A stretch of DNA of 64,000 nt from Janthinobacterium agaricidamnosum NBRC 102515 = DSM 9628. Its GTDB lineage: Bacteria; Pseudomonadota; Gammaproteobacteria; Burkholderiales; Burkholderiaceae_D. The DNA is taken from positions 3,870,299 through 3,934,298 of the forward strand of contig NZ_HG322949.1 of assembly GCF_000723165.1 (NCBI RefSeq). Reading direction: 5' to 3'. A program made the position numbers and the translations under genes. Below, piece after piece: positions 15,111 through 23,915 of this stretch; position 1 is the stretch's first letter; each line of letters opens with the position of its first letter. The notes beneath the pieces are model-generated. The model made no database searches and had not been told where the DNA came from. It was given only the letters and a program-made list of their open reading frames with translations.

Positions 15111-16690
15111 GTGGCGCCGGCAGCGCGCCGTGGCAACCGCGCGTATTAACGAACAGCCAGAAAATCCTTGCCTTCGCCACCATGTGCGCCGGCATGTTCA
15201 TCGCCCTGCTCGACATCCAGATCGTCTCGGCGTCGCTGCGCGATATCGGCGGCGGCCTGTCGGCCGGCGCCGATGAAACCGTGTGGGTGCAAACCAGTTA
15301 CCTGATCGCCGAAATCATCGTCATCCCGATGTCCGGCTGGCTGTCGCGCGTGATGTCGACGCGCTGGCTGTTCGCCGCCTCGGCCGCCGGCTTCACGGCG
15401 GCCAGCATGCTGTGCGGCCTGGCCTGGAATATCCAGAGCATGATCGCGTTCCGCGCGTTGCAGGGTTTCCTGGGCGGCTCGATGATACCGCTGGTGTTCA
15501 GCACCGCGTTCTACTTTTTCCAGGGCAAGCAGCGCGTGATCGCCGCCGCGACCATCGGCGGCATCGCCTCGCTGGCGCCGACGCTGGGGCCGACGGTCGG
15601 CGGTTTCATCACCGACCACACGTCATGGCACTGGCTGTTTTTCGTCAACCTGGTGCCGGGTATTTTTGTCGCCGTGGTGGTGCCGATGCTGGTGCGCATC
15701 GACCGGGGCGACCGCTCGCTGCTGCGCAACGCCGATTACCTGGGCATGCTGCTGATGGCGCTGTTTCTCGGCTGCCTGGAATACACGCTGGAAGAAGGCC
15801 CAAGGCTGGGCTGGCTGGGCGACCACGTGATCCTGACCACCGCCTGGATTTCAGGCTTGAGCGGCATCGGTTTCATCTGGCGCAGCCTGGCTTATGACCA
15901 TCCGATCGTCGATTTGCGCGCACTGCAAGACCGCAACTTCGCGCTCGGCTGCTTCTTTTCGTTTATTACCGGGGTCGGCATTTTCGCCACCATTTATCTG
16001 ACCCCGCTATTCCTGGGCCGGGTGCGCGGCTTCAGCGCGCTCGATATCGGACTGGCGGTATTTTCGACCGGCGTGTTCCAGATCATGTCGATCCCGCTGT
16101 ACACCATGCTCGGCAACCGGGTCGACCTGCGCTGGCTGATGATGTTCGGGCTCGGCTGTTTCGCGCTGTCGATGTACCATTTCGCGCCGATCACGCACGA
16201 CTGGGGCGCGGCGCAACTGATGCTGCCGCAAGCGTTGCGCGGCATCGGCCAGCAATTCGCCGTCGCGCCGACCGTCACGCTGACGCTGGGCGGCTTGAGT
16301 CCGGCACGGCTGAGACTGGCGTCGGGCTTGTTCAACACCATGCGCAACCTGGGCGGCGCGATCGGCATCGCGCTGTGCGCGACGATCCTGAACGACCGCA
16401 CCAACTTGCACTTCCTGCGCCTGGCCGAACATTTAAATAGCGGCAACGAAGCGATGAATCGCTTGCTGGCCAACGTGGCGGGCGGCATCTCTGCCTTGGG
16501 CAACGACGGCTGGACCGCGCAAACCGGCGCCTTGCAACAGTTATGGGCGCTGACTTACCGCGAAGCGCAAACCCAGAGCTTCAGCGATGTGTTCCTGTTC
16601 ATCATGGTCGCGTTTGCCATCGCCGTCCTGATGGGACCACTGATGCGCAAGGTAACGCCGCCGAAAGCGCCGCCGGCCGATGCACATTAG
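15107..16690 (+). CDS. DHA2-family (EmrB/QacA) multidrug MFS transporter
   Basis: This is a 527-residue, 14-helix drug:proton antiporter that works with the EmrA-like adaptor and the OprM-like channel. Family motifs are visible: DIQIVSASLRDIGG in helix 1, SGWLSRVMSTRWLF (motif A region), RALQGFLGGSMIPLVFS and TLGPTVGGFITDHTSWHWLFF (motif C region). The substrate cannot be read from sequence; EmrAB-type pumps export hydrophobic uncouplers and antibiotics. An HxlR regulator gene follows 114 nt downstream on the same strand. Confidence 0.93.
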   Translation: MSGAGSAPWQPRVLTNSQKILAFATMCAGMFIALLDIQIVSASLRDIGGGLSAGADETVWVQTSYLIAEIIVIPMSGWLSRVMSTRWLFAASAAGFTAASMLCGLAWNIQSMIAFRALQGFLGGSMIPLVFSTAFYFFQGKQRVIAAATIGGIASLAPTLGPTVGGFITDHTSWHWLFFVNLVPGIFVAVVVPMLVRIDRGDRSLLRNADYLGMLLMALFLGCLEYTLEEGPRLGWLGDHVILTTAWISGLSGIGFIWRSLAYDHPIVDLRALQDRNFALGCFFSFITGVGIFATIYLTPLFLGRVRGFSALDIGLAVFSTGVFQIMSIPLYTMLGNRVDLRWLMMFGLGCFALSMYHFAPITHDWGAAQLMLPQALRGIGQQFAVAPTVTLTLGGLSPARLRLASGLFNTMRNLGGAIGIALCATILNDRTNLHFLRLAEHLNSGNEAMNRLLANVAGGISALGNDGWTAQTGALQQLWALTYREAQTQSFSDVFLFIMVAFAIAVLMGPLMRKVTPPKAPPADAH

Positions 16691-16804
16691 GCAAGGCAAG
16701 GTGGCGCCGCCGCAGGCCAGCCGTTACAATCGGCACTTATGTGGCGCACTTGGCGCGGCAGTGTGCGTGGCGCCGCCCACAGGCAGTTCGATAAGGAGTA
16801 AATC

Positions 16805-17329
16805 ATGAAACCTACGCAATTTTCTGACATGCTGTGCCCGGTAGCGCGCAGCATGGGACGCGTTGGCGACAGTTGGAGCATGCTGATACTGCGCGATGCC
16901 TTCCACGGCATGACGCGCTTCGACGAGTTTGTCAAAAGCACGCGCATCGCGCCGAACATCCTGACCCGGCGGCTGGCCGACCTGGTCGAGAACGGCTTGC
17001 TGGAGCGCCGTTTGTACAATGAACGGCCGGCGCGCCATGAATATGTATTGACCGAACTGGGCCATTCATTCCGGCCGGTATTGTTCGCCTTGATCGCCTG
17101 GGGCAATGAAAACTTTGCGCCGGAAGGCATCAGCATGCAAATGGTCAACCGCGAGACCGGCTTGCCGGCCGTGCCGGTGGTCTTCGACAGCCTGGCGAAA
17201 TTGCCGCTCACCGATGAACACTACATGATGGTGCCGGGACCGGCCGCCAGCGACAATATGCGCCTGCGGCTGGCCAACGCCGAGCGCCGCAGGCAAGAAC
17301 GGCTGGGGACTACGCCGCCTGCGCCTTGA
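16805..17329 (+). CDS. HxlR-family winged-helix transcriptional regulator
   Basis: This 174-residue protein has an N-terminal HxlR winged helix (about 8-100): CPVARSMGRVGDSWSMLILRD, then RFDEFVKSTRIAPNILTRRL and the wing RPARHEYVLTELG. C11 sits at the N-terminus, where redox-sensing HxlR proteins such as YodB and HypR carry their reactive cysteine, so thiol or quinone sensing is possible. A C-terminal extension of about 70 residues is of unknown role. AAGGAG lies upstream of the ATG. It follows the efflux genes and probably represses them through the TGCAAGT dyads at 13833-13869. Confidence 0.9.
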   Translation: MKPTQFSDMLCPVARSMGRVGDSWSMLILRDAFHGMTRFDEFVKSTRIAPNILTRRLADLVENGLLERRLYNERPARHEYVLTELGHSFRPVLFALIAWGNENFAPEGISMQMVNRETGLPAVPVVFDSLAKLPLTDEHYMMVPGPAASDNMRLRLANAERRRQERLGTTPPAP

Positions 17330-17366
17330 GCATGAAGAGCGCGCCGGCATGTCTCGGCGCATACCA

Positions 17367-18509
17367 TCAGATCATTTCCAGGACCGTCGCCACGCCCTGC
17401 CCGCCGCCGACGCATTGGGTCGCCAGCGCATAGCGTCCGGAGGTGCCGCCGCTGCGCGCCAGCAGCGCCGCCGCCTTGCCGGTGATGCGCGCGCCGGTCG
17501 CGCCCAGCGGATGGCCGATCGCCAGTCCGCCGCCATCGATGTTGACGATGGCGGGATCGATGCCCAGTGCGCGGATGCAGGCCAGCGCCTGCGATGAAAA
17601 CGCTTCGTTGATCTCGGCCACCGCCAGGTCTTGCACGCCGATGCCGGCCATGGCCAGCGCCTTGCAGGTGGCGGGAATCGGACCGATGCCCATCAAGGCC
17701 GGATCGACGCCGACCGACGCCATCGCGACTATCCGCGCGCTCGGCAGCAAACCGTGCCTGGCCGCAAAATCCTCGCTGGTCACCAGTACCGCCGAAGCGC
17801 CGTCGGTCAGCGGCGACGCGGTGCCCGCCGTCACCACGCCCGGTTCGCCAAAGGCCGGTTTGAGCAGGGCCAGCGCTTCCAGGTTGGTGCCGGGCCGGAT
17901 ACAGCCGTCTTCGCTGACGGTCTCGCCGGCCTCGTTAATGATCGGCACGATTTCATCGCGCAGCAAGCCGGTCGAGCGCGCATGCGCCGCCTTCTGGTGC
18001 GATTGCAGCGCCAGCAGTTCCTGGTCGGCACGGCTGACTTCATATTGGCGGGCCACGTTTTCCGCCGTATCGCCCATGCTGATGTAGGCGTCGCCATGCT
18101 CGAACAGCCACGGATTCGGCGAAAAGTTAAACCCGCCTTGCGGCACCATCGTCATCGATTCGACGCCGACGCATAAATATGCTTCGCCGATGCCCGCTTC
18201 GATCATCGCGGCGGCAATGTGGATCGCCGACATCGACGAACCGCAAAAGCGGTTGACGGTCATGCCGCCCAGCTGTTCGGGCAAGCCGGCCAGCAGCGAC
18301 ACGATACGCGCCAGGTTATTGCCCTGCGACGATTCGGGATAGGCGCAACCGAGTATCACATCGTCCAGCAAGGCCGGATCGAGTCCGCTGCGCTCCAGCA
18401 AACCTTGCACCACCTGCGCTGCGATGGTATCGGGACGGGTTTCCGCCAGCTTGCCTTTGCGGGCAAAGTGGAATGGCGAACGCGCGTAGGCACTGATGAC
18501 TGCTTTCAT
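17367..18509 (-). CDS. Acetyl-CoA C-acyltransferase (thiolase)
   Basis: This is a thiolase superfamily enzyme of 380 residues that cleaves 3-ketoacyl-CoA or condenses acyl-CoAs. It has the nucleophilic C89 in NRFCGSSMSAIH, the base histidine in GGGLAIGHPLGATGAR (about residue 338) and the second cysteine in ATQCVGGGQG near the C-terminus. The ATG at 18509 was chosen because GGAG is 7 nt upstream; a TTG two codons earlier is less likely. It stands alone, convergent with the HxlR gene. Chain-length preference and direction (degradative or biosynthetic) cannot be told; no fadB-like partner is adjacent. Confidence 0.92.
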   Translation of the reverse strand: MKAVISAYARSPFHFARKGKLAETRPDTIAAQVVQGLLERSGLDPALLDDVILGCAYPESSQGNNLARIVSLLAGLPEQLGGMTVNRFCGSSMSAIHIAAAMIEAGIGEAYLCVGVESMTMVPQGGFNFSPNPWLFEHGDAYISMGDTAENVARQYEVSRADQELLALQSHQKAAHARSTGLLRDEIVPIINEAGETVSEDGCIRPGTNLEALALLKPAFGEPGVVTAGTASPLTDGASAVLVTSEDFAARHGLLPSARIVAMASVGVDPALMGIGPIPATCKALAMAGIGVQDLAVAEINEAFSSQALACIRALGIDPAIVNIDGGGLAIGHPLGATGARITGKAAALLARSGGTSGRYALATQCVGGGQGVATVLEMI

Positions 18510-18841
18510 GTTCAACTCCTGTGGTTTCGAGGTTTAACTGCCTGCCAACATATATTACGATCATACTTTAAAAAGTCAAGCATTAACTTTCATGCAAGCT
18601 TGCAAGTCGGCCGTTTTTTTATTGTTGGAATGGAGTATTCTCTGATGGAACAATTTGCTCAGCTTGCCCCAAAGAAGTCATATAAAAATTCACCGCACAA
18701 AGAAATAATCATTCATCAAATGAATATTATGCATTGCCATTGTGAATTGGCGAGTCGCCGGGGCGAGGCCTATACTCTTGCTCCCTGCCTCATCCTGTTT
18801 CCCATGCCTACCCATCTTGCATCAGACCAAGGGAGCGCCGC
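18510..18841. other. Intergenic region with divergent promoters, relatively AT-rich
   Basis: No gene is supported in these 332 bases. They separate the divergent thiolase and bestrophin-like genes. Visible are ACTTTAAAAAGT (18564-18575, half-sites ACTTT/AAAGT) and a perfect 12-bp palindrome TGCAAGCTTGCA (18593-18604) followed by AGT, which repeats the TGCAAG half-site seen in the candidate HxlR operator. A short open frame from 18644 into the bestrophin start shows no recognisable protein. Confidence 0.5.
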
Positions 18842-19783
18842 ATGATCGTGCGCGACCGTCCCTCGGCGTTAAAACTGTTCCTGATCGTACGCGGTTCGGT
18901 CTTGCCGCGCATCCGTGTCACCCTGTTCGTCAATACCCTGATCGCCACGCTGGTGACCTTGTCGCACGGCGTGCTGTTCGACCAGAAGATCACGCTGACG
19001 GTGATCCCGTTCACGCTGATCGGCTTGCCGCTGGCGATTTTCCTCGGCTTTCGCAACAATGCCGCGTATGACCGGTATTGGGAGGGCCGCAAGCTGTGGG
19101 GCGAACTGGTGCTGCGCAGCCGCAACCTGTCGCGCCAGTGCCTGACGCTGATCAGCGCCGGGCAGCCGGCCCATGCCGGCCTGGGCTTGACCGACCTGCG
19201 GGTGCGCATGATTTACCGGACCATCGCTTTTTGCCATGCGCTGCGCCATCAATTGCGCGGCAGCAGCAGCGCGCACGACTTGCAACCACTGCTGCAACAA
19301 GCGGAATGGCAGGCGTCGCAGTTATCGTCGAATCCGGCCGATTACCTGATGCTGCAAATGGGCCACGACTTGGCCAGCGCCGTGAAAGACGGCAAGATCG
19401 ATGGCTGCCTGGCGGCGGCTGTCGACGGCACGATTTCGGCGATGGTCGGCGCGGCCGCATCGTGCGAGCGTATCAAGGGCACGCCGATTCCGTTTTCGTA
19501 CACGCTGCTGCTGCACCGCACCGCTTACCTGTATTGCTTTTTGCTGCCTTTCGGCCTGGTCGATACGCTGGGTTTCATGACGCCGTTCGTGGTCGCCATC
19601 GTCGCGTACACTTTTTTCGGGCTCGATGCGCTCGGCGATGAAATCGAGGAACCGTTCGGCGTCGACGCCAACGACTTGCCGTTGAGCGCGATGTGCCGCG
19701 CGATTGAAATCAATTTGCGCGAAGCGCTGCAAGATAGCTGCATTCCGCCGCCGCTGGCGGTCAAGGATTTCAGCCTCCATTAA
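18842..19783 (+). CDS. Bestrophin-like (UPF0187/YneE family) membrane channel
   Basis: This 313-residue protein belongs to the bacterial bestrophin family, homologous to eukaryotic chloride channels; characterised bacterial members form pentameric ion channels. The pattern is typical: N-terminal RDRPSALKLFLIVRGSVLPRI, first hydrophobic pair at about 30-75, the highly conserved FRNNAAYDRYWEGRKLWG (about 69-86), and a second hydrophobic pair at about 220-260 (YLYCFLLPFGLVDTLGFMTPF). GGGAG lies upstream of the ATG. Ion selectivity cannot be inferred. It is followed by the copZ promoter after about 5 nt. Confidence 0.88.
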   Translation: MIVRDRPSALKLFLIVRGSVLPRIRVTLFVNTLIATLVTLSHGVLFDQKITLTVIPFTLIGLPLAIFLGFRNNAAYDRYWEGRKLWGELVLRSRNLSRQCLTLISAGQPAHAGLGLTDLRVRMIYRTIAFCHALRHQLRGSSSAHDLQPLLQQAEWQASQLSSNPADYLMLQMGHDLASAVKDGKIDGCLAAAVDGTISAMVGAAASCERIKGTPIPFSYTLLLHRTAYLYCFLLPFGLVDTLGFMTPFVVAIVAYTFFGLDALGDEIEEPFGVDANDLPLSAMCRAIEINLREALQDSCIPPPLAVKDFSLH

Positions 19784-19787
19784 AAGC

Positions 19788-19818
19788 TTGACCTTCCCAT
19801 GGAGGGAAGGCCTACAGT
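19788..19818 (+). promoter_or_regulatory. CueR-type copper-responsive promoter of copZ
   Basis: TTGACC (19788-19793) and TACAGT (19813-19818) are separated by 19 bp, the long spacer typical of MerR-family activation. The spacer holds the dyad CCTTCCC-ATGGA-GGGAAGG (19792-19810), matching CueR boxes. The related box before copA (28954-28978) starts with the same TTGACCTTCCCAT. Confidence 0.88.
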
Positions 19819-19849
19819 ACAGTCCTACCCATCATCAGGAGTATCTGTC

Positions 19850-20041
19850 ATGCTTGAATTACAAGTCGAAAACATGAGCTGCGGCCACTGCGTCAGTTCG
19901 GTCACCAAGGCAGTACTGGCGCTCGATCCGCAAGCCAAGGTGACGGTCGACCTGGCCGCCAAAAAAGTGGCGGTCGACTCCGCCGCGCCAGTGGCCGATA
20001 TTCGCTCGGCGATCGTCGAAGCGGGTTATCCCGTCAATTAA
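19850..20041 (+). CDS. copZ: CopZ-like copper chaperone (HMA domain)
   Basis: This is a 63-residue single heavy-metal-associated domain protein with the metal motif NMSCGHC (C11, C14) in a ferredoxin-like fold. It likely binds Cu(I) and hands it to CopA. The ATG at 19850 was chosen over an earlier reading because CAGGAG lies 8 nt upstream and the promoter occupies the upstream part. The CueR-type promoter ties it to the cueR and copA genes 6-9 kb away. Confidence 0.92.
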   Translation: MLELQVENMSCGHCVSSVTKAVLALDPQAKVTVDLAAKKVAVDSAAPVADIRSAIVEAGYPVN

Positions 20042-20209
20042 TCACGCATCCAGTTCCGGATAGTGACGGAAGATGGCCTCTTTACTGCACGGCAATCTCC
20101 GCTTCGATGCCAGGTAGCGCTGGATACGCGGCTGCCGTGCGACTTGCCCACGCAAGTCCATGTCGATGATGAGCGGCGCCGCCAGCCGATGCCCGCTACA
20201 ACCGGGCAT
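20042..20209 (-). pseudogene. Remnant resembling a glutathione S-transferase C-terminus
   Basis: Reading leftwards, a short frame starts at an ATG 3 nt after the TonB receptor stop and ends at the copZ stop. Its last 40 residues, including RIQRYLASKRRLPC and AIFRHYPELDA, resemble the conserved tail of bacterial glutathione S-transferases (R-I-x-x-YL-x-S-x-RR...GIFRHYPEL). The rest of the enzyme is absent, so this looks like a relic left when the iron-transport operon replaced or interrupted a GST gene. The match is from memory of the family tail, not a search. Confidence 0.5.
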
Positions 20210-20212
20210 CTA

Positions 20213-22402
20213 TTAAAAGTCGACTGTGGCGCCGATTTCAACCGTCCTGAGAGGCGCCAGCAATACCTGGCTGCTCGCGCGTCCGCCATAATCCGCATAC
20301 AGCTTGTTGCTCAAATTACGCACGCGTAGCGTGAGCGCAGCATGGTTGATCCGATAAGTAATGCCTGCGTCAGCCGTAGTATGCCCGTTGATCCGGATCT
20401 GGTTCGCCGTGTCGGTAAACATGTGACCGGTATGATTCAGCCCCAGGAAGAGTTCCGCCGGCAGCGCATCAGGTTTCCAGGTTGAAAAGACATTGTAAAC
20501 CCGCTCGGGGACATTGGTCGGCATGTTGCCGATGCGCGAAACTCCCCCCGCTTCGATCAGGTTGTCGAAGCGGGCCCGTAATATCGCTGCGTTGCCTGAC
20601 AGACTCCACTGCCGTGTCGCACGCCATGCGGCTGTGAATTCCAGGCCTTGTGACGATTGCTTTCCGTTATTGACTGTCAGCGCCGCATTGTTCGGGTCGC
20701 GCGACAGCACATTGTCCAGTTCGATGCGGTACAGTGCGGCCGTCCAGCTCAGGCGCGCATCTTGCGAACTTTGCTTGAAGCCGATCTCGGCCTGCTTGCC
20801 GCGGGATTGCTCAAATGCGGTATTGGCTGCCGAGTACAGGAAAAGCGTGCTGACCGGCAGCGTGGCGGTGGTGTACTGGGCGTAAGCGCTGCTCGTCTGG
20901 TCGAAGTCATACACGCCGCCCAGACGTGCCGACGTCGCGTTCAGCGTGGTGCCGAAGGCGCTGAAGCTGCCGGTGTTCAAATCACGGACAGAACGATCGA
21001 GGCTGGTATGGTCATAACGTAAGCCACTGACCAGCGTAAAGCGTTCACCCAGTTTCAGCGCGTCTTCCATGAACAGCGCCGCGCTGTTGATATCGGTCGT
21101 GGTATCGGTCCGGTTGCCGGCGCCGCCAGAGAGCACCGGCGATGGGTTGAACAGTCCGACCTGGGGCGCCAGGGCGGAGGTGGTCAACAGCGCGCGGGTG
21201 GCATTACTGCCGTCGGAGAACCGTCGTTCGCTATCAAACCCGGTCTTGCCCAGCTCCGCGCCGGCGACGAAACGGTTGCCGAAGCCGGCAATAGTGCCTT
21301 GGTGAGTGACATCAAAACGGTCGGATACATAATGCTGCGCGTGAGTAATCAAGGTCTGGTCACGCACGATGCTATCCGGACTCGTGAAAACGGCGCTCTC
21401 GGAATTCTTGAACAGGCGCTGCGCCTGATTGAGCGCCAATTCATTTTGCCAGCGCCATCCCGGCCCAATATTTCCGCTCAGCTTGATTCTTCCCCAATAG
21501 GTTTCGGAACTGTTTTCGTTGTCCTGGACGTTGTAGTTATTTCCGGCAATGCGGCGATCGATGACGCGGCCATCCGGCGTACTCACCACGCCGGTCGGTT
21601 CCGTCGAAAACGCGCGAGGCACCAGCGGCGTGCCGAAATAGCCTTTGTTGTTGTCCTTCAAGTAGTCCAGGCTCAATTCAACCTTGATATCGCCCGGCCC
21701 GTCGAAGCGGACGGCGCCGGTCAGGTGATCAATTTTCTCTCCAGCATTGGGCACCGTGCCCAGTTTGCTTTCATTGTGGCTATAGTCCAGCCGGTAAGCG
21801 CCATTGGCGCCGACGGCTCCGCCCAGGTCCACGGCGGCACGCAGCGCGCCGTGGCTGCCGTAGGACAGCATGGCCTGCCGGCTGGTGCTGCGCTCGGGTT
21901 TGCGGGTCACGACGTTGACGATGCCGCCAATCGCGGTATCGCCGTTCAGTACGGAGGCCGGTCCCTTCAGAATGTCGATGCGCTCGTAGTTCCATGTGTC
22001 TTCGACGCGGTTCGTGATGCCGGCGGCGGAACTGCGCATGCCGTCGTACAGGAACAGCACGTTGCTGAAACCGCGCATAGACAAGCTCGCCGGCGCCGAC
22101 GGCGGATTGCCGCCGCTCACGCCGGCCGCGCCGCGCAACGCGTCCAGCACGGTACGGTCGCCCCGTTCCTGCATGGTGTCCTGGGTGATCACTTCCACCG
22201 ACGCCGGCGTTTCGCGCAGCGTCAGTCCGAGCCTGCTGGCGCTTCCGGCATTGGTATCCAATGTCGCCATGCCGCTGTCACGCGTGCCTGGCACTTCGAT
22301 CACCGTTACCGGATGCGGCGCGACCTCCTGGGCCCCTACCGTACCGGCGCTCATCATCGCCAATGCGGCGGCCTTGTATACCTGGATGTTCATTTTTTCC
22401 AT
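20213..22402 (-). CDS. TonB-dependent siderophore receptor
   Basis: This is a 729-residue outer membrane receptor with a signal peptide (cleavage near GAQEVAPHP), then a TonB-box/plug region (ETPASVEVITQDTMQER, DALRGAAGVSGG, RIDILKGPASVLNG, GGIVNVVTRKP; about 50-210) and a 22-strand barrel ending in the C-terminal aromatic VDF. The plug motifs are those of ferric-siderophore receptors (FhuE/FpvA group). The ATG at 22402 was chosen because GGGAG lies 5 nt upstream; an ATG three codons later is possible. It is the last gene of a four-gene operon with an ABC-2-type transporter and is probably iron-repressed from the promoter at 26045-26073. Confidence 0.9.
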   Translation of the reverse strand: MEKMNIQVYKAAALAMMSAGTVGAQEVAPHPVTVIEVPGTRDSGMATLDTNAGSASRLGLTLRETPASVEVITQDTMQERGDRTVLDALRGAAGVSGGNPPSAPASLSMRGFSNVLFLYDGMRSSAAGITNRVEDTWNYERIDILKGPASVLNGDTAIGGIVNVVTRKPERSTSRQAMLSYGSHGALRAAVDLGGAVGANGAYRLDYSHNESKLGTVPNAGEKIDHLTGAVRFDGPGDIKVELSLDYLKDNNKGYFGTPLVPRAFSTEPTGVVSTPDGRVIDRRIAGNNYNVQDNENSSETYWGRIKLSGNIGPGWRWQNELALNQAQRLFKNSESAVFTSPDSIVRDQTLITHAQHYVSDRFDVTHQGTIAGFGNRFVAGAELGKTGFDSERRFSDGSNATRALLTTSALAPQVGLFNPSPVLSGGAGNRTDTTTDINSAALFMEDALKLGERFTLVSGLRYDHTSLDRSVRDLNTGSFSAFGTTLNATSARLGGVYDFDQTSSAYAQYTTATLPVSTLFLYSAANTAFEQSRGKQAEIGFKQSSQDARLSWTAALYRIELDNVLSRDPNNAALTVNNGKQSSQGLEFTAAWRATRQWSLSGNAAILRARFDNLIEAGGVSRIGNMPTNVPERVYNVFSTWKPDALPAELFLGLNHTGHMFTDTANQIRINGHTTADAGITYRINHAALTLRVRNLSNKLYADYGGRASSQVLLAPLRTVEIGATVDF

Positions 22403-22440
22403 TCTCCCGTTATGGACATTGACTAATTTTTTTGTATGGA

Positions 22441-23907
22441 TCAGACGACTTGATAGCGGCGCAGGCGCCAGCCGGCAAAGGCCAGCAGCAACAGGCACGG
22501 CGCGAGTAGCTGCGCCAGTGCGAGCAAGGCCCCGTGCCTGACGACCGCGCTGTCTTCCTCGCGCCAGCTGAAGCGCGGGATGTTGGCGAAATCTGCCACG
22601 GCAAGGGCCTTGCCGGCATCGATGCGGCTAAAGAAAAATTGCTTCCAGGCGGCGTGATAGTCCGACGTTTGCTGCATGAACCAGGCATGCCGGCGTTGTC
22701 CGGTACCGGCCAGGGCGCTCATCGCTTCAGCAGCCACTGCCGCCGGCGACAGGAAGCTGTAGCGCACCACCAGCGCCTGGCGCCGATCTTGCTGGCGATC
22801 AAAACGGGCAAGCTCGGGAGCGATCTTTTGGTCGACTTCGCGCTCGATGAAGAACATGCCGCGCAGCCGCCCCGCCATCTGGATGCTGCCATCTTTCGGC
22901 ACCAGTACGCCGGGCTTGCCGACATGGGCATAATCCGTGCTGAGCAGCTTGTTGTTGCGCGCCATGGCCTCGGCGGTCAGTACCCTGGTGCGTGTCGCCA
23001 GCTCGGCACGCGATGGCGACGGCAGCGCCAGGTTCACCGCCAGATTCAGAAAGGCCGGCAATACCAGTACCAGCGTGACCCATGCAATGATCAGCACCAT
23101 CGCGTTGGTCGCCGACGACTTGCCGCACGCATTGACCGCCAACACCAGCGCAAACCAGAACAAGGCATAGATGCCAACCGTGGCCAGCCAGTACAACGGG
23201 GCCAGCAAACTGCCGCCCAGCGCGCCTGGCTGCGCCAGTAACAAGGTGATGGCCGGCACCAGCACCGCCAAGGCCAGCAAGATCCCGGCCCGGCTGACGA
23301 CCTTACCTATCAGCAATGTCCACAGCGCCAGCGGTTGCGACATCAGCAGGCGCAGCGTGCCGCTTTCCCGTTCGCCCGACAACAGGTTGTAGCCCAGCGC
23401 AAAGATCAGGAAAGGCAGCAGGTAGACCACCACAAAGGACAGGTCGAAATGGCCGCTAAGCAAATTCCACGGATTTTCGATATCGTTGTTGCCGATGAAG
23501 CTGATCTTGCTTTCGTAAGTCACCTTATATTGGCTGGGAAACAAATCATCTTGTCCCAATGCGATCGCCGCCAGCGGCGCAGGCGGCAGGATGGCGTGGT
23601 GCGCACCGTAGCCGCCGCCCATATGGGTCGGATCGGCGGGATTGTCGAACGGGCCAGGTAGGATGTCGCCAGTCATGATGTGTTCGAGCTTGACCAATTG
23701 CTGCGCACGCCGCTGCAGGTCGTCATGCACGATGGCCGCCTGGGCAACCCTGTGCAGCGTAGCCTGGTGGATGCCGTTCGACAGGGCATAGCCTATCAGC
23801 AGCAGGAACACGATACTGACCACCCAGAAGCTGCGGTCCGCCGCGAGCAGGCGCAGCTCCTCGGCCATCACCATGCGCAGACGGCGCGTTTGAGAGTTTT
23901 TTTTCAT
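22441..23907 (-). CDS. ABC-2-type transporter permease (DUF3526 family)
   Basis: This is a 488-residue membrane protein: one N-terminal helix (SFWVVSIVFLLLIGYAL), a periplasmic domain of about 130-200 residues, then a block of helices carrying LSGERESGTLRLLMSQPLAL, the conserved cytoplasmic coupling helix of ABC-2/NosY-like exporters, and a final C-terminal helix. A second soluble stretch lies between the last helices. It pairs with the related permease encoded just upstream (8-nt gap) and with the ATPase at 25310. The cargo is unknown; genetic linkage to a siderophore receptor suggests iron/siderophore trafficking or envelope maintenance under iron limitation. Confidence 0.82.
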   Translation of the reverse strand: MKKNSQTRRLRMVMAEELRLLAADRSFWVVSIVFLLLIGYALSNGIHQATLHRVAQAAIVHDDLQRRAQQLVKLEHIMTGDILPGPFDNPADPTHMGGGYGAHHAILPPAPLAAIALGQDDLFPSQYKVTYESKISFIGNNDIENPWNLLSGHFDLSFVVVYLLPFLIFALGYNLLSGERESGTLRLLMSQPLALWTLLIGKVVSRAGILLALAVLVPAITLLLAQPGALGGSLLAPLYWLATVGIYALFWFALVLAVNACGKSSATNAMVLIIAWVTLVLVLPAFLNLAVNLALPSPSRAELATRTRVLTAEAMARNNKLLSTDYAHVGKPGVLVPKDGSIQMAGRLRGMFFIEREVDQKIAPELARFDRQQDRRQALVVRYSFLSPAAVAAEAMSALAGTGQRRHAWFMQQTSDYHAAWKQFFFSRIDAGKALAVADFANIPRFSWREEDSAVVRHGALLALAQLLAPCLLLLAFAGWRLRRYQVV

Positions 23908-23915
23908 GATATGTC

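Noticed and set aside
18644..18845. Small open frame ending at the bestrophin start (ATGA overlap)
   Set aside because: No recognisable protein, no ribosome site; the sequence carries promoter-like AT-rich DNA.
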